DNA of 64,000 nt from Hormoscilla sp. GUM202 (GCA_005518205.2 RFFC02000001.1:1-64000), one strand, 5' to 3'. Shown: positions 9,739 to 20,486, numbered from the stretch's first letter. Notes: generated by a model not told the origin, from the letters alone. Translations and numbers: made by a program.

Positions 9739-9778
9739 TCGATGTCGTAAGGGTAGTGCGATCGCGCTACGACATCGA
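9739..9778. repeat. Dispersed palindrome family P1 (conserved loop), copy a
   Basis: 11-bp stem TCGATGTCGTA/TACGACATCGA around a loop holding GGGTAGTGCGATCGCGC. It is a shortened variant of the loop seen at 29518-29533 and 36849-36864. Confidence 0.65.
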
Positions 9779-9832
9779 AACCCAGTCAGGGGTCGAAAAA
9801 GGGTAAGGTGGCAGTACACACCCTACAGGTTG

Positions 9833-11578
9833 TCAATGCAGCAATGCTTCTAATTGTTGCTGTTGCCAAAGGGTTTGGTATAAACCGGGTTGTTGCATGA
9901 GTTCGGCGTGAGTGCCGATCTGAACGATCGCACCTCGATCCATGACAAAGATGCGATCGGCGGTAGCAGCAGCGGACATTTGGTGAGAGATAAAAATCAC
10001 GGTTTGGCGCTTGGTTCCTTCCGAGAGGTTCCTGAGAATGTTGGTCGCGGTTTGGTTATCCACGCTGGAAAGGGCATCATCTAATATTAACACGGGGGCA
10101 TCCACAAGTAAGGCTCTGGCTAAGGCGGTGCGCTGTCGCTGTCCGCCGGAAAGGGTTACCCCCCGTTCCCCGACGATGGTTTCATATTGTTGGGGAAAGT
10201 TGCCGATTTCTGAGTGCATTTGTGCTTGTTTGGCGGCGATTTCGATTTCTATACCTTCCAGAACGGGGTCGCCGTAGCGGATGTTATTCTTGATGGTGGT
10301 GCTGAACAGAAAGCTGTCTTGGGGGACGTAGGCGATCGCCCCTCGCAAGTCATCCAGTTTCAGCAGGGTAATATCGTAACCATCCAGAAAGATAGTCCGG
10401 GGGGGAATATCTAGCAAGCGGGGCAAAGCATTGGCTAAAGTAGACTTACCAGCACCAATAGGTCCGACAATGGCCACAGTTTCCCCAGGTTTGATGGCAA
10501 AATTTACATCCTTGAGGGCAGGAGTTTTGGCTCCCGGATAGGTATAATTGAGATGTTGGGCTATTAGTTGACCTCGGATAGGAGTTGCTAACTGGGCGGC
10601 GTAGTCCAGGTCTTTAATCTTGGGTTCGACTTGGAAAATGGTCTCGATGCGATCGACACTCACTTCACCCCGTTGATAGGCGCTAATAGTGAAACCGAGT
10701 AAAGCTGTGGGGAAAACCAAGCGTTCCGCGTACAGGAGGAGAGCCAGAAAATCCCCAATGGTGATCGTACCACGGGCGATCGCGCTTGTCCCCAGCCACA
10801 TTAACACGAGCAAACTGAGATTAGCTAATGCTTCTACTAGAGGAAATAGCAGATAGCGAGTTCTGGCCAGGCGCAGATTTGCACCCAACAGTTGACGATT
10901 AAACTGACGAAAAGCGCGGCGTTCGTTCTCTTCCTGGGCATATATTTTAATCAAACTAATGCCACTCATATCCTCTTGAATGAGATCGCTGACGCGGGAG
11001 AGTTCTTCTTGCACTTCCTGCTGCTGACTACGCAGGCGATGGCTAAATAACTGGACAATAACCAGCATGAAAGGATAGACTGCGATCGCCCATAAAGTCA
11101 GCCGTCCATTAATAGACAGCATCAAGGGGAGAGTCAAGCTGTAAGCAAAGATCATATTTGCCAGACTCAGCACCGCAAACCCCACCAGTCGGCGGATATT
11201 ATCCACATCGCTAGTAGCGCGGTTAATCAAATCTCCCACCTTATTAGCAGCAAAATAGGCGGGTTCTAAAGTTAACAGTTGCCTAAATATACTCTGTTTC
11301 AGGTAAAATTCTACCCAACGTCCGACGCCAAAGATTAACAGGCGCGATGCCATGCGAATTACCCACATTATACAGGCCAGTAGTAGGACGATCGCCACGT
11401 AGCCCATGACCTGACTAAAGTCGAAATTGGTTTGCAGTCGATCGATGGTATTACGAATCTGCAGGGGGATGTAGACGCCTAGGGCGTTGACAATAAATAA
11501 AGCTGCGATGCCTAAAGACACTGGTTTCCAGTGGGGACCCATATAAGCGCCCAGTTTTTGTAACCTTGATTTCGCCAT
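9833..11578 (-). CDS. ABC transporter, fused permease and ATPase (exporter type)
   Basis: A half-transporter of 581 residues of the MsbA/MdlB/LmrA exporter group, expected to work as a dimer in the cytoplasmic membrane. Residues 1-300 are the six-helix transmembrane domain. The ATPase domain has Walker A GPIGAGKST (about 375), the signature LSGGQRQR, Walker B PVLILDDALSSVD and the switch histidine in VIFISHQMS. All catalytic residues are present, so the protein should be active. The substrate (lipid, drug or peptide) is not evident. ATG at 11578 is immediately followed by MAKSRLQKLG. No partner gene is adjacent. Confidence 0.9.
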   Translation of the reverse strand: MAKSRLQKLGAYMGPHWKPVSLGIAALFIVNALGVYIPLQIRNTIDRLQTNFDFSQVMGYVAIVLLLACIMWVIRMASRLLIFGVGRWVEFYLKQSIFRQLLTLEPAYFAANKVGDLINRATSDVDNIRRLVGFAVLSLANMIFAYSLTLPLMLSINGRLTLWAIAVYPFMLVIVQLFSHRLRSQQQEVQEELSRVSDLIQEDMSGISLIKIYAQEENERRAFRQFNRQLLGANLRLARTRYLLFPLVEALANLSLLVLMWLGTSAIARGTITIGDFLALLLYAERLVFPTALLGFTISAYQRGEVSVDRIETIFQVEPKIKDLDYAAQLATPIRGQLIAQHLNYTYPGAKTPALKDVNFAIKPGETVAIVGPIGAGKSTLANALPRLLDIPPRTIFLDGYDITLLKLDDLRGAIAYVPQDSFLFSTTIKNNIRYGDPVLEGIEIEIAAKQAQMHSEIGNFPQQYETIVGERGVTLSGGQRQRTALARALLVDAPVLILDDALSSVDNQTATNILRNLSEGTKRQTVIFISHQMSAAATADRIFVMDRGAIVQIGTHAELMQQPGLYQTLWQQQQLEALLH

Positions 11579-11686
11579 GTTTGTTGTTGCGCTTTAGCGC
11601 TTATTGGTAAATGGCTGGACATCTACCATCTTACCACTAAGATAAAGGTCATTTAATATCAAGTCGCCACCACCTTCTGTGTCCCC

Positions 11687-11740
11687 CGGGAGCGCGTTCC
11701 CAGGCGGAGCCTGGGAACGAGGCACTACCAGGGAGAGACA
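11687..11740. repeat. Palindrome P1 variant with nested GTTCCCAGG hairpin
   Basis: GGGAGCG, then the hairpin CGTTCCCAGG..CCTGGGAACG, then GGCACTACC. The same composite occurs at 15584-15644 and 17742-17825, where P1 loop halves flank the inner hairpin. Confidence 0.6.
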
Positions 11741-11911
11741 GACCTCACCCTAAAGGGTGGGGCAAGACTTACCTTCGCCTGGCGGGCTAGATGACAAAAT
11801 GGAGATGTCCCTGGCATTTAATATGAAGTAAGGTGGACATTGCCTAGGCTGTTGATTTTGGTCATTTTTCGGATTGCAGAATATGCCTTCGATATCCCCC
11901 AGAGGGGAAGA

Positions 11912-11987
11912 TCGATGTCTCCGGAGAGCTCGATGTCCCCGGGGACATCGTAATCGCACATCGCGGAGACATCGTATTCGCACTACC
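11912..11987. repeat. Nested P1-type palindromes
   Basis: A perfect contiguous palindrome CGATGTCCCCGGGGACATCG (11931-11950) lies inside an outer stem CGATGTCTCCG (11913-11923) / CGGAGACATCG (11964-11974), followed by TATTCGCACTACC. The remainder of the 11579-11984 spacer shows no gene. Confidence 0.6.
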
Positions 11988-12610
11988 CCAGTGTCGGTAC
12001 TGTAGGTACAGTAGATGAAGCAGGAAACCAATTATTGCATAGTGCAATTCGGGCTGGTCTAGGTCGCAATACTAAAGTTCATGCAATCGGAGATGGAGCC
12101 AGTTGGATTGTGAATCAGGTAAGGCGCTTGTTTGGAGAACGTACTAGCTATCTAATAGATTTTTATCATCTATGTGAATATTTAGCCGCAGCGGCTCCTG
12201 GAAATGAATGCCAACGAAAAAATTGGCTGAAACAACAAAAACAAGAGATCAAAAAAAATCAGGTTCTCAAGGTATTAAATAATTTATCAATACGTATGGA
12301 ACCAGACCATATAGCTGATAAATTTGCTCCGGTTAGAGTCAGTTCACGATCTATAAAAAACCGGATTGAACACTTAGACTATCAAGGTGCGCTTGACGCC
12401 GATTTACCAATTGGCTCTGGGGAAATTGAGAGCGCGAATCGTTATGTATATAATTCAAAAACGTTTAAAACTGACAGGCTCTTGGTGGACAGTTGAAAAA
12501 GCTAACGATATGTTAGCTTTAAGGATATTAAGAGTAAATAATGATTGGGAAGCCTATTGGGTCAATCAGGAGCATCAACCACGGGGGCAGCACCGGCTGG
12601 ACTCATATAG
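11985..12610 (+). pseudogene. ISKra4-family transposase remnant (truncated and frameshifted)
   Basis: The C-terminal part of a transposase of the ISKra4 (UPF0236) type: GDGASWIVNQ, then YLIDFYHLCEYL, then LPIGSGEIESANRYV. After 12445 the reading continues in the next frame (IQKRLKLTGSWWTVEKAN, ending near EAYWVNQEH), so a frameshift splits the gene. The N-terminal half is missing, and no inverted repeat was found at either edge. It differs in sequence from the ISKra4 copies at 24-29 kb. Confidence 0.75.
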
Positions 12611-12616
12611 CACCAG

Positions 12617-12874
12617 TCAGACATAGCTGCAACTCCCGGTCCGAGACGCATACTCACCTTCTTCCTCTACCACACATATTACACCTACCGTTGAAACGAT
12701 CGCACTTATCCTCTGTTTCAAATTCAGTGTCTTGCTAAGTGCCTCAAAGTCAAAGTATCCGCTTATCAATAGGTTGTCATAATATTTTACTATCTCAACG
12801 TACTCGTTAATCATCGGCTTGTCCTCATCACTTACAGGATTATAACAGAGTCTGTCACTTCTTGTTATCATCAC
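12617..12874 (-). CDS. Short unrecognised open frame
   Basis: An 85-residue frame with a reasonable composition (for example INEYVEIVKYYDNLLISGYF), AT-richer than the host genes. Its last third becomes unconvincing. It could be a remnant of phage or plasmid origin. I recognise no family. The rest of the 12875-13082 spacer holds nothing else I can name. Confidence 0.25.
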   Translation of the reverse strand: MMITRSDRLCYNPVSDEDKPMINEYVEIVKYYDNLLISGYFDFEALSKTLNLKQRISAIVSTVGVICVVEEEGEYASRTGSCSYV

Positions 12875-13082
12875 TTACGAGAGCTAAAAAATGTAGTTGC
12901 CGGTGAAAAATCTAGCGGTTTGCATTGTCCTAGAGGTACAGACGCACGTTCTGGAACCAGCGACAACGGCTCGGGTACTCCACTCCGATGAAAACCGCGC
13001 TTATCGATGATATCAAGATCTAGTTCGCCATAGATAAGGGATCGCTATATACAATAAACCTGTCAGTACTTACCAGACTTCC

Positions 13083-15473
13083 ATGACTACCACTATTCCC
13101 TTCTCACCGGAAGAAATTGCAGCCGAAGGTCTCACATTATCAGAATACGAAGAAATCGTCAAGCGCTTGGGGCGTCATCCTAACAAAGCGGAACTAGGAA
13201 TGTTCGGCGTCATGTGGTCAGAACATTGCTGCTACAAAAACTCCAGACCTCTACTCAAGCAGTTTCCCACCACAGGCGATCGGGTACTGGTCGGTCCCGG
13301 AGAAAACGCTGGCGTTGTAGACCTGGGGGACGGACTGCGACTGGCATTTAAGATAGAATCCCACAATCACCCCTCAGCCATAGAACCCTTTCAAGGAGCC
13401 GCCACAGGCGTAGGCGGCATCCTCAGAGATATCTTTACAATGGGAGCACGCCCGATCGCCCTATTAAACTCCCTGCGGTTCGGTTCCCTAGCAGAGGCCA
13501 AAACCCGCCGGCTCTTCACTGGCGTCGTCGCGGGAATAGCCGGTTACGGTAATTCCGTAGGAGTACCCACAGTAGGAGGCGAAGTCTACTTCGATCCAGC
13601 TTACTCCGACAATCCCCTGGTTAACGTCATGGCCTTGGGATTAATGGAAACCCCAGAAATAGTGAAATCTGGCGCATCCGGTATCGGCAACCCCGTACTC
13701 TACGTCGGTTCCACCACCGGACGAGATGGCATGGGCGGTGCTAGCTTTGCCAGTGCCGAACTGACCGATAAATCGGCAGACGATCGCCCCGCCGTACAAG
13801 TAGGGGATCCATTTCTGGAAAAATCCCTCATCGAAGCCTGTCTGCAAGCCTATCATACCGGGGCCGTAGTCGCCGCCCAGGACATGGGAGCAGCTGGCAT
13901 CACCTGTTCCACATCAGAAATGGCAGCCAAAGGCAATGTCGGCATCGAACTAGACTTAGATAAAATCCCCGTGCGCGAAACAGGCATGGTCCCCTATGAA
14001 TATCTGCTCTCAGAATCTCAGGAACGGATGTTATTTGTCGCCCGCCAAGGCCGGGAACGGGAATTAATTGACATTTTCCATCGTTGGGGACTCCATGCCG
14101 TCGTTGCTGGCACCGTCATTTCCGAGTGCATAGTGAGAATTTTATTCCAAGGTGAGATCGCAGCAGAAGTCCCGGCATCGGCCTTAGCAGACAATACCCC
14201 CATTTACGAGCGATCGCTACTCAAAGAACCTCCAGAGTATGCACAAACAGCTTGGAAATGGTCGGCGAACAGTCTGCCAACACCAACAGATACCGGGATA
14301 GAAGTTGAGGGAAAGTTTCAAACCTGGAATGAGATTTTGCTAACTCTGCTCTCTACCAGCACCATAGCCTCAAAACGCTGGGTCTATCGCCAATACGACC
14401 ATCAAGTGCAGAACAATACAGTCATTTTACCCGGTGGAGCCGATGCTGCTGTCGTGCGATTGCGTCGGAAGAACTCCCCCGGAAGCGATTGGCAACGGGG
14501 AATAGCCGCTACCGTAGATTGTAATAGTCGTTACGTCTATCTCGACCCCCATGAAGGAGCCAAAGCCGTAGTTGCCGAAGCCGCCAGAAACCTCAGTTGT
14601 GTAGGGGCCGAACCTCTCGCAGTCACGGATAATCTGAATTTCGGCAGTCCCGAAAAACCAGTCGGATACTGGCAGTTAGCAGAAGCCTGTCGAGGCATAG
14701 CAACAGCCTGTCGCGAACTCTCTACCCCCGTGACTGGTGGGAACGTGTCTCTTTACAACGAAACTCTCGACGCCGACGGCCAACCCCAAGCAATTTATCC
14801 CACTCCAGTTATCGGCATGGTGGGATTAATCCCCGGTGTCTTCCGCATGCCTTGTCCTGAAGGACAAGAGCATGCGGAAGACGCCGGAGATCTGACCCAG
14901 ATTTGCGGTCAAGGTTGGCAAGGCGAGGGGGATTTAATTTATCTCCTGGGAGTGGCCGTACCCAACCAGATCGTCAATTTGGGGGCTTCCGAGTACCTAG
15001 CCACCATTCACGGCGTGGTAGCAGGAAAGCCTCCTGTAGTAAATTTTGACTTGGAACTGCGAGTGCAAGCCGCTTGTCGCGAAGGCATTCGTCAAGGTTG
15101 GGTGCGATCGGCCCACGATTCTGCCGAAGGCGGGATCGCGATCGCCCTCGCCGAGTCCTGCATCAGCGGACAGTTCGGGGCTAAAATTAACCTGGGCTTA
15201 AACAACTTACTGCCCGGATGGCGTTGGGACGAACTGCTCTTTGGCGAAGGCGGATCCCGCATCATCCTTTCAGTGCGGTCAGATGATGCTTCAATTTGGG
15301 AATCCTATTTAAGGGAGCAGCTAGGTTCTGATTGGCAAAAGCTAGGAGTAGTTACCGGTGCCGACCAGCCTTTACAGATTTTAACAGCAGATGGGGTTTG
15401 TGTAATCGACCTTCAGGTCAAAGACATGAGTTTGCGCTACCACAACGCCATCGAGAGCCAACTCCATGCCTAA
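13083..15473 (+). CDS. purL: Phosphoribosylformylglycinamidine synthase subunit PurL
   Basis: ATP-dependent amidation of FGAR to FGAM, the fourth step of purine synthesis; this small PurL works with PurS and PurQ, which are not in the window. Recognisable parts are [20 protein letters not shown] near residue 40-58, the substrate loop [21 protein letters not shown] (about 94-114), [14 protein letters not shown] and the C-terminal [15 protein letters not shown] and GEGGSRI. Length 796 is slightly long. The excess includes an in-frame palindrome (14835-14885) encoding [15 protein letters not shown], which interrupts a variable region after [11 protein letters not shown]. The gene is otherwise intact. 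purF follows on the same strand after 205 bp. Confidence 0.95.
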   Translation: MTTTIPFSPEEIAAEGLTLSEYEEIVKRLGRHPNKAELGMFGVMWSEHCCYKNSRPLLKQFPTTGDRVLVGPGENAGVVDLGDGLRLAFKIESHNHPSAIEPFQGAATGVGGILRDIFTMGARPIALLNSLRFGSLAEAKTRRLFTGVVAGIAGYGNSVGVPTVGGEVYFDPAYSDNPLVNVMALGLMETPEIVKSGASGIGNPVLYVGSTTGRDGMGGASFASAELTDKSADDRPAVQVGDPFLEKSLIEACLQAYHTGAVVAAQDMGAAGITCSTSEMAAKGNVGIELDLDKIPVRETGMVPYEYLLSESQERMLFVARQGRERELIDIFHRWGLHAVVAGTVISECIVRILFQGEIAAEVPASALADNTPIYERSLLKEPPEYAQTAWKWSANSLPTPTDTGIEVEGKFQTWNEILLTLLSTSTIASKRWVYRQYDHQVQNNTVILPGGADAAVVRLRRKNSPGSDWQRGIAATVDCNSRYVYLDPHEGAKAVVAEAARNLSCVGAEPLAVTDNLNFGSPEKPVGYWQLAEACRGIATACRELSTPVTGGNVSLYNETLDADGQPQAIYPTPVIGMVGLIPGVFRMPCPEGQEHAEDAGDLTQICGQGWQGEGDLIYLLGVAVPNQIVNLGASEYLATIHGVVAGKPPVVNFDLELRVQAACREGIRQGWVRSAHDSAEGGIAIALAESCISGQFGAKINLGLNNLLPGWRWDELLFGEGGSRIILSVRSDDASIWESYLREQLGSDWQKLGVVTGADQPLQILTADGVCVIDLQVKDMSLRYHNAIESQLHA
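14835..14885. repeat. Dispersed palindrome P3 inside purL
   Basis: 51-bp palindrome: arms GGTGTCTTCCGCATGC / GCATGCGGAAGACGCC (one G-T mismatch) with an inner CTTGTCC/GGACAAG arm. It is in frame within purL. Its right half recurs at the 3' end of the FAD oxidase gene (about 50949-50988). Confidence 0.75.
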
Positions 15474-15583
15474 TCCCCTGGGATATCTGATTTTTACGCT
15501 ACCCTGAAGGAAAGGAGTGTTAAGAAAAGCTTAAAACTTGGAGCTCAATTATCTTTCCCCGTTCGCGCAGCGACTGCCCTGCA

Positions 15584-15644
15584 ATGCCTGGAGGGTAGTG
15601 CGTTCCTAGGCTCTGCCTGGGAACGAGGCGCTCCCTCCAGGCAT
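15584..15644. repeat. Palindrome P1 variant between purL and purF
   Basis: Perfect 12-bp stem ATGCCTGGAGGG/CCCTCCAGGCAT enclosing TAGTGCG, a GTTCCTAGG..CCTGGGAAC hairpin and GGCGCT. This is the same order of parts as at 11687-11740 and 17742-17825, with a different outer stem. Confidence 0.7.
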
Positions 15645-15678
15645 CGAGTATCGCCCAATACCGGAGCAAAGTTGTAGA

Positions 15679-17178
15679 ATGATTGCCAACTATTCCCCCC
15701 ACGCAGAAGCATCCGACCCTGAGAACACTAGCCGACCTCGCGACTTCGTATCAAACAAGGATAAACCACAAGAAGCCTGTGGTGTTTTTGGCATCTACGC
15801 CCCAGAGGAAAAAGTTGCCAAACTCGCCTACTTTGGCCTGTACGCCCTACAGCACCGAGGTCAGGAGTCAGCAGGGATTGCCACCTTCTCGGGAGAAACA
15901 GTATATCTGCACAAACACATGGGCCTAGTGTCTCAGGTGTTTAACGAAACTATTCTCAGCCAACTGACTGGTAGTATAGCTGTAGGTCATGTCCGTTACT
16001 CCACCACAGGTTCTTCCCATCTTGCCAATGCCCAGCCAGTTGTAGTAGAAACTCGCTTGGGCTCACTGACATTAGCACATAACGGGAATATTGTCAATAC
16101 CAGAGAACTGCACCAAAAGTTAGAACAGCGCAACTGTAACTTGCTCGCCACCACCGACTCAGAAATGATTGCCCACGCGATCGCCTTAGAGGTCAACAGT
16201 GGCAAAGAATGGTTAGAAGGGGCCATCAGTGCCTTTAGCAGCTGCCAGGGAGCTTTTAGCTTAGTCATCGGCACCCCAGCGGGGTTAATGGGAGTGCGCG
16301 ACCCCAACGGCATTCGTCCCCTGGTAATTGGCGTCTTGGAAAATCATCCCCACCGCTACGTACTCGCCTCGGAAACCTGTGGCTTAGAGATCATTGGAGC
16401 CGAATATCTGCGGGATGTCGAACCCGGAGAATTAGTCTGGATTACAGAAGCTGAACTGGCCTCCTTCCACTGGACTCCCAAGCCAGACCGAAAGCTCTGT
16501 ATCTTTGAGATGATTTACTTTGGCCGTCCTGATAGCGTCATGGAAGGTGAGAGCCTGTATAGCTACCGGATGCGACTGGGGCGTTATCTGGCCCAAGAAG
16601 TCCCAGCTGATGTAGATATGGTCATCGGCGTTCCCGACTCGGGCATCCCAGCGGCGATTGGCTTTTCCCAAGAGTCTGGCATTAACTACGCAGAAGGTTT
16701 GATCAAAAATCGTTACGTCGGTCGTACCTTCATCCAGCCAACTCAGAAAATGCGGGAGACCGGCATCCGCATGAAGCTCAACCCCCTCAAAGATGTTCTG
16801 GCTGGAAAACGGATCGCGATCGTCGATGACTCGATCGTTCGGGGCAATACGAGTCGCCTGCTAGTCAAAGCCATCCGAGAGGCTGGGGCCACAGAAGTCC
16901 ACATGCGAGTTTCATCGCCACCAGTGACTCATCCCTGCTTTTATGGCATCGACACCGACTCTCAAGACCAATTGATTGCTGCCACCAAGTCTACAGAAGA
17001 GATCGAAGGGCAACTTGGCCTTGACTCCCTAGCTTATCTCAGCTGGAAAGGAATGCTCAAAGCCACAGGAGAAGACCCCAATAGCTTCTGTTCTGCCTGC
17101 TTCACCGGAGATTACCCGATTCCCGTGCCAGAACCACTCAAACTGTCTAAGTTAATGCTGGAAAAATTAGCTATCTAG
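15679..17178 (+). CDS. purF: Amidophosphoribosyltransferase
   Basis: Makes phosphoribosylamine from PRPP and glutamine, the first committed step of purine synthesis. The N-terminal-nucleophile cysteine is C34 in EACGVFGIYAP, exposed after removal of a propeptide, with the glutaminase motifs LQHRGQESAGIAT and HVRYSTTG. The phosphoribosyltransferase domain shows the PRPP loop IAIVDDSIVRGNTSRLL. Cysteines near the C-terminus (SACFTGDYP) fit the iron-sulfur-containing PurF type. Length 499 is normal. It overlaps the convergent chorismate-lyase-like gene by 12 bp. Confidence 0.96.
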   Translation: MIANYSPHAEASDPENTSRPRDFVSNKDKPQEACGVFGIYAPEEKVAKLAYFGLYALQHRGQESAGIATFSGETVYLHKHMGLVSQVFNETILSQLTGSIAVGHVRYSTTGSSHLANAQPVVVETRLGSLTLAHNGNIVNTRELHQKLEQRNCNLLATTDSEMIAHAIALEVNSGKEWLEGAISAFSSCQGAFSLVIGTPAGLMGVRDPNGIRPLVIGVLENHPHRYVLASETCGLEIIGAEYLRDVEPGELVWITEAELASFHWTPKPDRKLCIFEMIYFGRPDSVMEGESLYSYRMRLGRYLAQEVPADVDMVIGVPDSGIPAAIGFSQESGINYAEGLIKNRYVGRTFIQPTQKMRETGIRMKLNPLKDVLAGKRIAIVDDSIVRGNTSRLLVKAIREAGATEVHMRVSSPPVTHPCFYGIDTDSQDQLIAATKSTEEIEGQLGLDSLAYLSWKGMLKATGEDPNSFCSACFTGDYPIPVPEPLKLSKLMLEKLAI

Positions 17179-17862
17179 CTGCATCGGACCGAGGTACTTG
17201 CTTAAGTAAGGAGAAAAAACCTCATAAATCAGGGTTAGGGGGCGTCCGCGATGCCAAAACAGGTAGTGACGCCCCCAAAACGGTCCTCGCTGTCCAAAGG
17301 CATAGTCTAAGGCCGGTTCATGACCATAGTAAATTCCTTGAACATCTCGATATAACTCAGTCCGCAAGCGAGCCAGACTTGCCCAAATAGGTAAAGATCT
17401 ATTCTGCAAATACTCATCTACATGGCTAGCTTCCCACCAAGAACTAGCATAAGCCAGCCGCTGTCCAGAGGCAGTCCGCAGCCACACCTGACGCCGAAGC
17501 CGTGGTCCAGGGACTCTGTGAATTAGCGCCGGGGCACCATCTGCATCCATACCAATATGAGACATATCGATCACATCCACCTCCGTTGCTTCACCCGTGA
17601 GTAGTTGCAGGTGTCGTGTCGGGGAACCATCTCCCAGCAGCAGCATTTGCCATGCCGGTGCTAGCTGGCTGTGAGGCAATCCTTGCTGAACTATTTTCTC
17701 TCCTCCCTGCCAAAGGGGTGTCAGAGCATGCCATGGAGTGGTTCGATGTCCCCTGGGAGCGCGTTCCCAGGCAGTGCCTGGGAACGAGGCACTACCCGAT
17801 TTTTCCGGAACGGTGGGACATCGAAGCGTGACTTGATTGCCGGGTCTAATAATGAAGTACAA
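17167..17862 (-). CDS. Chorismate lyase-like protein (DUF98 type), N-terminus altered by a palindrome
   Basis: Residues 65-231 match the cyanobacterial chorismate-pyruvate lyase-like family, which gives 4-hydroxybenzoate for plastoquinone: LAPAWQMLLLGDGSPTRHLQ, LLTGEATEVDVIDM, HRVPGPRLRRQVWLRTASG and ASSWWEASHVDEYL are recognisable. The first 50 or so residues (for example TVPEKSGSASFPGTAWERAP) are a translation of the repeat at 17742-17825, and no better in-frame ATG follows, so the repeat has replaced or joined the original start. The gene may still be expressed from an alternative codon. It converges with purF. Confidence 0.7.
   Translation of the reverse strand: MYFIIRPGNQVTLRCPTVPEKSGSASFPGTAWERAPRGHRTTPWHALTPLWQGGEKIVQQGLPHSQLAPAWQMLLLGDGSPTRHLQLLTGEATEVDVIDMSHIGMDADGAPALIHRVPGPRLRRQVWLRTASGQRLAYASSWWEASHVDEYLQNRSLPIWASLARLRTELYRDVQGIYYGHEPALDYAFGQRGPFWGRHYLFWHRGRPLTLIYEVFSPYLSKYLGPMQLDS
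17742..17825. repeat. Composite palindrome P1 + GTTCCCAGG hairpin + P4
   Basis: Outer stem TTCGATGTCCC/GGGACATCGAA (11 bp). Inside are GGGAGCG, the hairpin CGTTCCCAGGC..GCCTGGGAACG, GGCACTACC and the P4 motif CGATTTTTCCGGAACGGT. Three repeat types are stacked in one hairpin. Confidence 0.7.
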
Positions 17863-17925
17863 GAGTTCTTTACATAACTTTACCTTCTATTTCATGATAA
17901 CCCAGAGCCACCTCTGGCCAGCGTT

Positions 17926-17957
17926 CCCAGGCAGAGCCGTGGGAACGCTGAGGCCAC
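17926..17957. repeat. Short GTTCCCAGG palindrome beside the tRNA
   Basis: GCGTTCCCAGGCAGAGCC with its complement GTGGGAACGC and GGCCACTAC, a reduced copy of the composite at 17742-17825. Confidence 0.5.
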
Positions 17958-17979
17958 TACTCCTGGGCCAATTAAAAAA

Positions 17980-18061
17980 TGCGGATGGCGAGACTCGAAC
18001 TCGCAAGGCTTGCGCCACACGCCCCTCAAACGTGCGCGTATACCAATTCCGCCACATCCGC
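17980..18061 (-). tRNA. tRNA-Leu (anticodon GAG)
   Basis: Read on the minus strand it begins GCGGATGTGGCGGAATTGG and ends GTCTCGCCATCCGCA. The acceptor stem GCGGATG pairs with CATCCGC. The anticodon arm CACGT-TTGAGGG-GCGTG gives anticodon GAG. A long variable arm (class II tRNA) and the T-arm GTTCGAGTC are present. CCA is not encoded. The gene is intact although palindromes lie within 25 bp of its 3' end. Confidence 0.93.
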
Positions 18062-18758
18062 CTGATGTCCCTTGATAGACATTAGAAACTAGAATATCAT
18101 GCCTGTCAAGGGACTAAGGGGGAGATAATTAACCTGACTCCCATCTGCGAGATCGAGGGTAATCAGTCTATTATACTCTCTACAAGCATAATAGACTGAT
18201 TAAGAGTAAGTGCTGCGTTTAACCCTCACAAATCTAACAACTAGATATGTGCAAGTATAACATCCGCATCTTTCGACAGGGAAGGCCGCAGCCAGCAGCA
18301 GCTCGGGGCTAATGCCGGCGTTCGCGTAGCGTGCGCGCAGCGCATTCGCGCAGCGTGGCGCCAGCCATGCGCTTATAGTTAGCAGCCAGGGCTAGCCATC
18401 CACTGCTTTTTTCTAGCTTAGTGGACTTGCATCACTTGAAGCAAGTGGACTTGCGCTCCTGCACGCTCCGGGACCCCTCCGCTGCTCAGTCAAGTAAGAC
18501 TGAGCCTGCTAGACTTACTAATACGTAACAATCTGCTTTTTTTCTACCTATAATCTACCTATAGTACTGATCATTTCCCCACCCAGGGAGATGTGTAAGT
18601 TTTTGGGCAACAAGAGCGCAACTCAAGTTATCTTTTGCTTGACCGCTTACCAGGAGAGATCTCCTGCCAGAGCGTTCGTCTCCTGATTATAGATCGCGAT
18701 CTTCCTTCTTGTCCCCTCAAGCTTCTATGCTAACAGATACAGTGCCAAAAGCCTAAAG
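18062..18758. other. Intergenic region before accC
   Basis: No gene was found. It contains a 14-bp perfect hairpin AATCAGTCTATTAT/ATAATAGACTGATT (18161-18201) and a GC-rich block of the GCGCAGCGTGGCG repeat type (18318-18367). Confidence 0.5.
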
Positions 18759-20102
18759 ATGTGTTTTGACAAAATTCTGATTGCCAACCGAGGGGAAATA
18801 GCCCTCCGCATTCTCCGCAGCTGCGCAGAAATGGGTATTTCCACTGTTGCGGTGTATTCTACGATCGACCAGCACGCCCTTCACGTGCAGCTGGCAGACG
18901 AAGCGGTTTGTATCGGTGAACCTCCGAGCAGCAAAAGTTATCTGAATATTCCCAACATCATTGCCGCCGCCCTGACAACAAATGCTACGGCCATTCATCC
19001 GGGCTACGGCTTTTTAGCAGAAAATGCCAAATTTGCAGAAATTTGTGCCGCTCACCAAATTGCTTTCATTGGTCCAACTGCTACAGCTATCCGGGCGATG
19101 GGAGATAAATCCACCGCTAAGGAAACCATGCAACGAGCCTCTGTACCAACCGTTCCTGGCAGTGAGGGACTGGTGGCAGATGAAACAGCCGCCCTTGCTA
19201 TCGCCCAGGAGATTGGCTATCCGGTCATGATTAAAGCTACAGCCGGTGGCGGTGGACGGGGGATGCGCCTGGTGCGGTCTGAAAGTGAACTGGTTAAACT
19301 CTGGCAAGCGGCCCAGGGAGAAGCGGAAGCGGCCTTCGGTAATGCTGGGGTCTATATAGAAAAATTTATCGAGAGCCCCCGCCACATCGAATTTCAAATT
19401 CTGGCCGACAACCATGGGAATGTCATCCACCTGGGAGAACGAGATTGTTCCATCCAGCGGCGTCATCAGAAGCTGTTGGAAGAAGCCCCCAGTCCCGCCC
19501 TCACCCCAGAACTGCGAGCGAAAATGGGTCAGGCGGCGGCGATCGCGGCCCAGTCCATCAACTACACTGGGGCAGGCACGGTAGAATTTCTCCTGGATCC
19601 AAATGGCCATTTCTACTTCATGGAGATGAACACCCGCATTCAAGTAGAGCATCCGGTTACCGAAATGATCTGCTCTCTTGATTTGATTGCCGAACAAATC
19701 CGGATTGCCTCGGGAGAGAAACTACCGCTAACCCAAGCGGAAGTGGTTTTGCGGGGTCATGCGATCGAATGCCGGATCAATGCCGAAGACCCAGATCTCA
19801 ACTTCCGTCCCCATCCCGGGCGAATTAGTGGTTATCTGCCTCCCGGTGGCCCCGGCGTCCGCATGGATTCCCACGTCTACACAGATTATGAAATCCCACC
19901 CTACTATGATTCCTTAATCGGCAAATTAATTGTCTGGGGACATGACCGGTCGGCTGCGATTAAACGGATGAAACGGGCCTTGCGGGAATGTGCCATCACT
20001 GGTATACCAACCACGATTGCTTTCCATCAAAAGATTCTGGAGACATCAGCATTCAAAGAAGGTGATGTCTACACCAATTTTGTCGAACAGCACTTCGGCT
20101 AG
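18759..20102 (+). CDS. accC: Acetyl-CoA carboxylase, biotin carboxylase subunit
   Basis: ATP-dependent carboxylation of the biotin on AccB, the first half-reaction of fatty-acid synthesis. The start [20 protein letters not shown] is the usual one. The ATP-grasp features are visible: the glycine-rich lid [16 protein letters not shown] (about residues 157-172), [15 protein letters not shown], and [16 protein letters not shown] (about 287-302) with the catalytic glutamates and arginine. Length 447 is normal. The accB gene is not adjacent, as is common in cyanobacteria. The stop overlaps the end of the convergent YggT-family gene by four bases. Confidence 0.96.
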   Translation: MCFDKILIANRGEIALRILRSCAEMGISTVAVYSTIDQHALHVQLADEAVCIGEPPSSKSYLNIPNIIAAALTTNATAIHPGYGFLAENAKFAEICAAHQIAFIGPTATAIRAMGDKSTAKETMQRASVPTVPGSEGLVADETAALAIAQEIGYPVMIKATAGGGGRGMRLVRSESELVKLWQAAQGEAEAAFGNAGVYIEKFIESPRHIEFQILADNHGNVIHLGERDCSIQRRHQKLLEEAPSPALTPELRAKMGQAAAIAAQSINYTGAGTVEFLLDPNGHFYFMEMNTRIQVEHPVTEMICSLDLIAEQIRIASGEKLPLTQAEVVLRGHAIECRINAEDPDLNFRPHPGRISGYLPPGGPGVRMDSHVYTDYEIPPYYDSLIGKLIVWGHDRSAAIKRMKRALRECAITGIPTTIAFHQKILETSAFKEGDVYTNFVEQHFG

Positions 20103-20380
20103 TGCATCATGGTTATTAATCCCTGCTGACCGAGGATAATTTCTCGCATGAGGGTGAGGATCGCCACCCAAATAATCGGGGTAATGTCTACGCCACCCAA
20201 AGGAGGCACGATTTGGCGCAACGGCACTAACAAGGGTTCCGTAGGCCAAGCAATCAGATTAAAGGGCAAACGATTCAGATTCACCTGAGGATACCAGGTC
20301 AAGACGATCCGGAAGATGAAGGCAAAGATCGTCAGTCCCAGGACTGGACCGAGGACAAGGCTAGCAATGATCGCAAACAT
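20099..20380 (-). CDS. YggT (Ycf19) family membrane protein
   Basis: A 93-residue protein with two hydrophobic segments: an N-terminal helix ([20 protein letters not shown]) and a second one around [17 protein letters not shown]. Between them is the family motif [26 protein letters not shown] ending in the proline-rich [12 protein letters not shown]. YggT proteins in cyanobacteria and plastids affect membrane or nucleoid organisation and cell division; the molecular role is not settled. Start ATG 20380 is the only suitable one. Convergent with accC. Confidence 0.87.
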   Translation of the reverse strand: MFAIIASLVLGPVLGLTIFAFIFRIVLTWYPQVNLNRLPFNLIAWPTEPLLVPLRQIVPPLGGVDITPIIWVAILTLMREIILGQQGLITMMH

Positions 20381-20486
20381 GGATATATGATTGTCAGATA
20401 TAATTTTGAGTCAATAGACTGTTCAATATTGTGACAGATGGTTTAAATTAAGATTTAAGCAATTATAGTGACAGAGGGTGAGGATT